Part shown: positions 5,282-9,436 of the stretch, one piece after another | Position numbering within the stretch: position 1 is the stretch's first letter | How the letters are laid out: each line of letters begins with the position of its first letter | Position numbers and translations under genes: made by a program | Assembly (NCBI GenBank): GCA_033764095.1 | Contig: JANRJF010000001.1 | Span: 1 to 9,436, forward strand | Direction: 5' to 3' | DNA from: JBDTMT01 sp033764095 | GTDB taxonomy: Bacteria; Desulfobacterota; Binatia; HRBIN30; CADEER01 | DNA length: 9,436 nucleotides | Notes under the pieces: model-generated | Databases searched by the model: none | Seen by the model: only the letters and a program-made list of their open reading frames with translations | Told to the model about the DNA's origin: nothing

Positions 5282-6773
5282 GCGCCAGCCGGGTGGCGGC
5301 GGCGCGCGCCCTCGCCGTGTCATCCGGGCAGTGCCGCTGGCGCAGCCACGGCGGCACCCTGGCGAGGTCGCCGAGCGCTTCGGCCATCTTCCGCACGACG
5401 ATCTCGTGCGTCGCGGCGCACATGCAGTTGTAGTTGGCGTAGTCGCGCCCACATGCCTCGAACGCGTGCTTGGTCGCGGCGCGGTAGATCGGACCGAGGC
5501 GCTCGTAGACGTCCGCCTGCTGCAGCTCCGGCTCGTCAGCGTCGGCATCGTCCTCGACCGTCCCGAAGAGGTAGCGGAACTGGAAGCCGGCCTGGGTCGA
5601 GAGCGCGTGTGGCTCGTACGCTTCGCCGTTGGCGCGCAGGTACTCGGCACCGGCGCCCATACCGCCGCCGCCGCGCAGGACGACCGTCTCACCGGCAGCA
5701 ACGCGCGCGCGCAGCTGGTCGATCAGCGCGCCGATCTGGGTCTGGTAGTCGCCGATCACCGCTGGGTTGTAGTCGTGCACCGGCTGTGGTGGGCGTTGCG
5801 AGTCCGGATAGTCGAAGTACGAGTACTGGACGTCACGCTCCTCGCTGCCGACGCCCGCTCCCAGGCCGAGCCCGGCACAGAGCCGTTCGCCGCAGCGGTA
5901 GCCGTCGGCCAGCTGCACACCGCCGCCGCCACCGCCGCCGATGCGCGACGACCAGTGCGCGCCGTCGCGCATCGAGGTCATCCCACCGCCACCGCCGCCG
6001 CCGAACGCGAGCAGGACGGTGTCGTCGCCCGATGCGGGCGCAATGCCGACCTCGCCGCCCCACCCGCCGCCGCCGCCGCCGCTGATGCCGGCGTACTGCG
6101 GATCGCGCTGCCAATTGGCCGGATCGTAGGGCGCATCGGTGGCGAAGGCCGGATAGTCGCGCAGGAACTGCTCGTGCGCCGCCGCGCCGAGCCCGCGCAC
6201 ACTGCGGTCGTACGCCGAGCCGGTGCGGAAGTCGGTCAGCTCGTCGAGCCCGTCGGCCTCGTACAGCCCGCTGAAGTACTCCGGATAGCGGCGCAGCTGG
6301 CTCGGAATCGGGTCGCCGCCGCCGTTGCGCGGCAGCGGACCGGGACTCATCACATACGCGATCAGGCGGCAGAGCGGCTTGCCCGCTCCGACCACGTGCG
6401 TGCTGCCCCACGGCGCCGTCGTGCGCAGACAGTGCTCGACCGTCTGCGCCTGCTCGTCCGGCGGCGCCGGCTGATCAGCGAGCGTCTGGTAGTAGTAGAA
6501 GGTGCCGCGGCGCGGCGCCTCGACGTCGAGCCCCGCGGCGAGCGAATCGATCAGGTGCTGCGCCGCAGCGAACGCCGCCGGACACTGCAGGGTGCGCGCG
6601 TACGGGTAGTCGCGCAGCGCGTCGCAATCCGACGGCCGCTTGATGGTGCAGCGCAGCTGCCGCTCGCCGAGCGGCACGCAGGCGCGCGTCGCGCCGACGG
6701 TGTCGGATGTGGATCCGCCGTTGCAGCCGCTGAAGACCAGCAACACGAGGCATGGGAGCAACGCGCGGCGCAC
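5268..6773 (-). CDS. Cysteine-rich lipoprotein with polyglycine tracts, function unknown
   Basis: I do not recognise this 501-residue protein. It begins with a lipoprotein-like signal (hydrophobic 4-14, FSGC, with C17 as the candidate lipid site), so it is probably anchored in the envelope. Twelve further cysteines (32, 42, 50, 64, 115, 135, 294, 299, 441, 450, 452, 482), an even number, suggest disulfides outside the cytoplasm. The centre holds glycine runs at 232-237, 258-264 and 279-285, plus a shorter one at 368-371, separated by ordinary mixed sequence rich in aromatics. The C-terminal third is charged and probably helical, with an acidic patch EDDADADEPE (407-416). The start is a GTG at 6771-6773 with a TAGGATGATGG-type site; nearby ATGs are out of frame. 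An 823-codon antisense frame runs opposite but looks like a GC shadow. It is the last gene of the minus-strand run. Confidence 0.8.
   Translation of the reverse strand: MRRALLPCLVLLVFSGCNGGSTSDTVGATRACVPLGERQLRCTIKRPSDCDALRDYPYARTLQCPAAFAAAQHLIDSLAAGLDVEAPRRGTFYYYQTLADQPAPPDEQAQTVEHCLRTTAPWGSTHVVGAGKPLCRLIAYVMSPGPLPRNGGGDPIPSQLRRYPEYFSGLYEADGLDELTDFRTGSAYDRSVRGLGAAAHEQFLRDYPAFATDAPYDPANWQRDPQYAGISGGGGGGWGGEVGIAPASGDDTVLLAFGGGGGGGMTSMRDGAHWSSRIGGGGGGGVQLADGYRCGERLCAGLGLGAGVGSEERDVQYSYFDYPDSQRPPQPVHDYNPAVIGDYQTQIGALIDQLRARVAAGETVVLRGGGGMGAGAEYLRANGEAYEPHALSTQAGFQFRYLFGTVEDDADADEPELQQADVYERLGPIYRAATKHAFEACGRDYANYNCMCAATHEIVVRKMAEALGDLARVPPWLRQRHCPDDTARARAAATRLALTDR
5919..6080 (-). repeat. Three GGN-codon (polyglycine) tracts
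   Basis: On the minus strand, consecutive GGN codons lie at 6063-6080 (6 codons), 5982-6002 (7 codons) and 5919-5939 (7 codons). They are mainly GGC with interspersed GGT or GGG, which argues against very recent pure triplet expansion. Expansion or contraction would change the protein by whole glycines without shifting the frame. The intervening segments are not obvious copies of one another. Confidence 0.85.
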
Positions 6774-6875
6774 GCCATCATCCTACCGACGATCAAGGCG
6801 CCGATCGACCGGAATTGCCGGTGGCATCTCGGCCCGGTGCGCCGCGATGCACCGTCGCCCGCCGTCGTCGTGCGC

Positions 6876-8030
6876 TCACAGCATGTCGGTGGGGCGCGGC
6901 TCGAAGCCGAGCTCCAGACGACCGACGAGCTCGGCGGTGCGATCCCAGTCGAATACCACGTGCCCCTTCAGCACCTCGACGTCACGCTGCAAGCGCTGCA
7001 GCGGCGAGGCCTCGAAGTAGACGCTCGCGCCGGCGCCGGCGCAGACGATGCCGATCGCCTCGCGCGCCAGGCGCACCGTGTGCGCGGCGGCGAGCCGCGC
7101 CGCGGCGCGATCGAGCGGACGCGGGCCGGCCACCGAGGCCGCCGCGGCGTCGAATGCGGTCATCGCCGCCTCCCAGCTGGCGCGCGCCGCGCGCACCGTC
7201 GCCAGCGCCGCGCTGAGGCGGATTTGCGCCGCCGGCTGATCGATCTGCCGCTCGCCGAGCGAATAGGTCAGCACCCGCTCGCGCACCCGGGTGCGGAACA
7301 GCTCGACCGCGCGCTCCGCCGCGCCGAGCGCCGGCGCGGCGGCGACGAAGGCCAGCACCGGCAGCGTCGGATAGCGCGCAAACTCCAGCGCGCACCCGCT
7401 CGACTGCATGAGCGCTCGCCCCTCGAGCGTGCGGTGCGTCGGGACGAACACGTCGTCGAGCACCACGGTGTTGCTGCCGGTGGCACGCATGCCGCTGGTC
7501 AGCCACACGTCCTCGATCCGCGCCGCCGCCACCGGCACCAGGCAGAAGCGGGTGAGCGGCCCGCGCTCGCCGGTGCCGAGCGCATGCACCATCACCCAGT
7601 CGGCGTGCATCACCCCGGTCGCCCACTCCCAGCGGCCGCTGACGCGATAGCCGCCGTCCTCCACGCGCAGCGTGCCGGTGGGCGCCAACGGCGCTGGCAC
7701 CAACGTCCAGGGCCGCCCGGCGAACAGCTCGTCCTGCAGGCGCGCATCGAACCTGCCCAGCAGCCAGTTGTGCAGCGCGAAGAACGACAGCGTCCAGGCT
7801 GACGACACGCAGCCGTGCGCCAGGATGCGGGTCGCCTGCGCGATGTCGGTGAGGCCCAGGCCGGCACCGCCGCGCGCCACCGGCACCAGCATCGAGAACA
7901 GCCCGGACGCCGCGGCGTCGGCGATCGTCGCGTCGGGCAGCCGGCGCAGGCGCTCGGCGTCGGCGGCGCGCGCCTCCAGTGCCGGCACCAGCGACTCGCA
8001 GCGGGCCAACAGGCTCTCGCGCGCACTCAC
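6876..8030 (-). CDS. Acyl-CoA-dehydrogenase-fold flavin-dependent monooxygenase-like protein
   Basis: A 384-residue protein with the acyl-CoA dehydrogenase fold: a helical N-terminal domain with GCVSSAWTLSFFALHNWLL (73-91), a middle beta domain with SGRWEWATG (131-139) and TSGMRATGSNTVVLDDVFVP (178-197), and a C-terminal type-2 helical domain with GAGASVYFEASPLQRLQRD (332-350) and the end motif HVVFDWDRTAELVGRLELG (357-375). That ending, and the lack of the YEG-type catalytic glutamate region of true dehydrogenases, resemble group D two-component flavin monooxygenases (HsaA, DszC type), which hydroxylate aromatic or heterocyclic substrates using reduced flavin from a separate reductase. No reductase is in the window. 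The frame is open to 8207, but the first 59 codons look non-coding; a GTG at 8028-8030 with TAGGG eight bases ahead fits the family start. Substrate unknown; start moderately sure. Confidence 0.82.
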   Translation of the reverse strand: MSARESLLARCESLVPALEARAADAERLRRLPDATIADAAASGLFSMLVPVARGGAGLGLTDIAQATRILAHGCVSSAWTLSFFALHNWLLGRFDARLQDELFAGRPWTLVPAPLAPTGTLRVEDGGYRVSGRWEWATGVMHADWVMVHALGTGERGPLTRFCLVPVAAARIEDVWLTSGMRATGSNTVVLDDVFVPTHRTLEGRALMQSSGCALEFARYPTLPVLAFVAAAPALGAAERAVELFRTRVRERVLTYSLGERQIDQPAAQIRLSAALATVRAARASWEAAMTAFDAAAASVAGPRPLDRAAARLAAAHTVRLAREAIGIVCAGAGASVYFEASPLQRLQRDVEVLKGHVVFDWDRTAELVGRLELGFEPRPTDML

Positions 8031-8219
8031 GCGCGTCGCCCTACCTTCAAACACCGCGCCGCGTCCAGGGTCGGACGACGACGCCGTCACCCCGAGCGCG
8101 CCGCGCCGCCACTGCTCCTGCCGCGGCGCGCGACCTGACGCAGGCGCACCGCCGCCCAAGCAGGAGCAGGCGTACTCGCCACCCAGCCGCACCTGCCGGC
8201 GCGGCACGCGTGGCCCGCG

Positions 8220-8723
8220 TTACTGGCCGATCGGCTTGCCGTCGACCGCGGTGGTCTCGACCAGCCACGGCGCTTCCGGCGCCGGTTCCACGTCGGCCAC
8301 CTGCAGGTCCTCGGCCGCGTGGGCCGTCAGCAGCCGGTCGATGTCGGCCTGGTTGACGTGACCGATGTATTTGCGGACGCCGTAGTCATAGAGGCTCGGC
8401 GCCACGTGCACGCGGCCAAAGGCCAGGTAGGTGTTACCCTCCAGGTAGTAGAGGCGCACCTCGTAGGGGGCGAACGGCGGTTGGATCTCGATCTGCTGCA
8501 CCTCGGCGTAGTCGGGCGCTCCGTACAACCGCACCCAGTCGCGCAGATCCGAGTTGCGCGTCATTTCCGCCGCCAGGGTCTTGCGCGAGATGAGGATCGG
8601 TTCGCCGACGTCGACGATGTCCGAACGGTCGGGCGCCATCTCGGCGGTCAACTGCGCCTCCACCCGCCCACTGCCCAGCATCGCCGCCACCAACGCCGCC
8701 GCCAACACCAGCCGCTGTCCCAT
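8220..8723 (-). CDS. Small secreted protein of unknown family
   Basis: A 167-residue protein I do not recognise. It has a Sec-type signal peptide: MGQR start, hydrophobic 5-19, and a VEA cleavage site after residue 23, giving a mature protein of about 144 residues in the periplasm or outside. There are no cysteines and no lipobox. The mature part is rich in aromatics and acidic residues, with segments such as WVRLYGAPDYAEVQ and YYLEGNTYLAFGRVHVAP that look like beta strands. A longer reading from 8774 is possible, but the ATG at 8721-8723 has a near-perfect GAAGGAGGG site and places the signal peptide correctly. It follows nagA by 105 bases and precedes the monooxygenase-like gene by 189 bases, so it may be its own unit. 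Its ribosome-binding site can be masked by a hairpin. Confidence 0.8.
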   Translation of the reverse strand: MGQRLVLAAALVAAMLGSGRVEAQLTAEMAPDRSDIVDVGEPILISRKTLAAEMTRNSDLRDWVRLYGAPDYAEVQQIEIQPPFAPYEVRLYYLEGNTYLAFGRVHVAPSLYDYGVRKYIGHVNQADIDRLLTAHAAEDLQVADVEPAPEAPWLVETTAVDGKPIGQ

Positions 8724-8730
8724 CGCCAAC

Positions 8731-8749
8731 CCTCCTTCGGCGCCGGAGG
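8731..8749 (-). promoter_or_regulatory. Hairpin that can mask the ribosome-binding site of the small secreted protein gene
   Basis: In the transcript, CCUCC (8745-8749) is exactly complementary to the GGAGG core of the ribosome-binding site (8731-8735), with a nine-base loop that itself contains the palindrome GGCGCC. Folding would hide the site, allowing translational control by a protein, small RNA or temperature. The complementarity is seen directly; control is inferred. Confidence 0.4.
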
Positions 8750-8774
8750 CTAGTCGCTTCCCGCCCTGCGTCAA
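8747..8774 (-). promoter_or_regulatory. Candidate sigma-70-like promoter for the small secreted protein gene
   Basis: TTGACG (8769-8774) is spaced 16 bases from TAGCCT (8747-8752), about 23 bases before the ATG. The -35 is close to consensus, the -10 is poor. It would give a very short leader, which would also remove part of the upstream arm of the hairpin at 8731-8749. Weak call. Confidence 0.22.
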
Positions 8775-8809
8775 GCGCGATTTCCGCTGCGATGACTATA
8801 TGTTGCGCA

Positions 8810-8819
8810 TCGCATGCGA
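8810..8819. promoter_or_regulatory. 10-bp palindrome after nagA
   Basis: TCGCATGCGA is a perfect palindrome in the gap between the nagA stop and the secreted-protein gene, next to TATAGT (minus strand, 8795-8800), which resembles a -10 box without a matching -35. It may be an operator or chance. Confidence 0.2.
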
Positions 8820-8828
8820 AGTGGCAGG

Positions 8829-9436
8829 TCAGCCTGGAGTGAGCCCCTCGCCGCGGCACACGACGGCGCGCAGGCCGAGCTCGCGGTCGAGCAGGACGAG
8901 ATCCGCCGGCGCCCCGACCGCCAGCGTGCCAGCGCGCTCGTCGAGGCCGACCGACGCCGCCGGCCAGCTCGACGCGGCGCGCACGATGTCGGCGCTCGGC
9001 AGGCGCGGGCACCAGCGGGCGACGTTGCGCACCGCGTCGGCCAGCGCGATGCGGCTGCCGGCGAGTTGGCCGGTATCGGCGCGCCGCACCGCGTCGGTGA
9101 CCAGGCAGGCGGCGCCGAACAGGGTGCGCGGGCCGTCCGCTTCGCCGACCGCGGCGACGCCGTCGCTGACCAGCACCAGGCGCTCGCGCGGCTTGCAGCG
9201 CCAGGCGAGGTCGACGACGCGGCGGTCGACGTGCACGCCGTCGGCGATCAGCTCGACGGCAAGCTCGTCCGCCGTCAGCGCCACGCCCGGCAGGCCCGGG
9301 GCGCGATGGTGCAGCCCACCCATCGCGTTGAACACGTGGGTGACGTGCGGCGCGCCGGCGGCGAGCGCCGCCGCGACCTGGTCGGCGCTCGCCGGGCTGT
9401 GGCCGCGTCCGACGTCCACGCCGCGGCGGCGCGGCG
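8829..9436 (-). CDS. nagA: N-acetylglucosamine-6-phosphate deacetylase, C-terminal half (cut by right edge)
   Basis: NagA removes the acetyl group from N-acetylglucosamine-6-phosphate, giving glucosamine-6-phosphate for cell-wall recycling or catabolism. About 201 residues are visible out of a usual 380-400. Seen in order: GRGHSPA, whose His matches a metal ligand (E. coli His195); HVTHVFNAM, with the second metal His (His216); the long LHHRAPGLPG loop; IADGVHVD, with the substrate-binding His; LVSDGVAAVG, with the catalytic Asp; AGSRIALADAVRN; and the closing GTLAVGAPADLVLLD typical of amidohydrolases. The frame runs off the edge, so the start and N-terminal metal-binding glutamate are not visible. 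All key residues in the visible part are present, so it is probably active. No nagB or sugar transporter is in the window. Confidence 0.94.
   Translation of the reverse strand, partial: PRRRGVDVGRGHSPASADQVAAALAAGAPHVTHVFNAMGGLHHRAPGLPGVALTADELAVELIADGVHVDRRVVDLAWRCKPRERLVLVSDGVAAVGEADGPRTLFGAACLVTDAVRRADTGQLAGSRIALADAVRNVARWCPRLPSADIVRAASSWPAASVGLDERAGTLAVGAPADLVLLDRELGLRAVVCRGEGLTPG

Noticed and set aside
6803..6828. Hairpin ACCGG-AATTG-CCGGT in the gap between the monooxygenase-like and lipoprotein genes
   Set aside because: Five base pairs with no T-run on either strand; too weak to call a terminator or operator.
5331..7802. An 823-codon open frame on the plus strand
   Set aside because: It lies antisense to both the polyglycine lipoprotein and the monooxygenase-like gene and spans the gap between them. 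It is rich in Arg, Ala and His without domains, the usual shadow of GC-rich genes, while the minus-strand genes have a signal peptide and recognisable motifs.
8031..8207. N-terminal extension of the monooxygenase-like protein (59 codons)
   Set aside because: The residues are low-complexity, with no similarity to the family N-terminus and no good ribosome-binding site; the GTG at 8030 fits better. A promoter probably lies in this stretch, but I found no clear boxes.

Overview
This is a GC-rich stretch of chromosomal DNA from a Gram-negative, outer-membrane-bearing bacterium. LpxD (lipid A synthesis), two lipoprotein-type signal peptides and one Sec-type signal peptide point to a diderm. The very high GC, the long-form HisG and the mix of acyl-CoA-type enzymes would fit Binatota, Myxococcota or a related 'deltaproteobacterial' lineage. 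That placement is an inference; there is no rRNA or other taxonomic marker in the window. There are ten protein genes, two of them cut by the window edges, and no gap between genes exceeds 200 bases. I see no RNA gene, insertion sequence, prophage, CRISPR array, toxin-antitoxin pair or obvious defence gene.

Left block (1-1747, minus strand, read right to left): lpxD, then a YceD/DUF177 protein, then the start of rpmF (ribosomal protein L32). YceD-rpmF is a classic pair that normally leads into plsX-fabH-fabD, so fatty-acid and phospholipid genes probably lie beyond the left edge. Having lpxD at the head of this cluster would link lipid A acylation to the same unit.

Middle block (1903-5281, plus strand, divergent from lpxD): hisG, a small lipoprotein with one peptidoglycan-binding domain, a class-III PLP aminotransferase resembling glutamate-1-semialdehyde aminomutase, and a crotonase-fold acyl-CoA enzyme. 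Spacings are 11, 51 and 8 bases, two ribosome-binding sites overlap the preceding stop codon, and the four genes look like one operon of mixed function. The aminotransferase and crotonase may share an undescribed pathway on an amino- or acyl-CoA substrate.

Right block (5268-9436, minus strand): nagA (C-terminal half), a small secreted protein of unknown family, an acyl-CoA-dehydrogenase-fold flavin monooxygenase-like protein, and a 501-residue cysteine-rich lipoprotein with three striking polyglycine tracts. The lipoprotein meets the crotonase gene tail to tail with a 14-base overlap.

The most unusual content is the polyglycine lipoprotein, the aminotransferase-crotonase pair with altered active-site motifs, and several tight GC-rich stem-loops placed just before start codons (rpmF, hisG and the secreted protein). 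Most of the window is otherwise ordinary housekeeping and metabolic sequence, and I do not see a clear multi-gene novel system in it.
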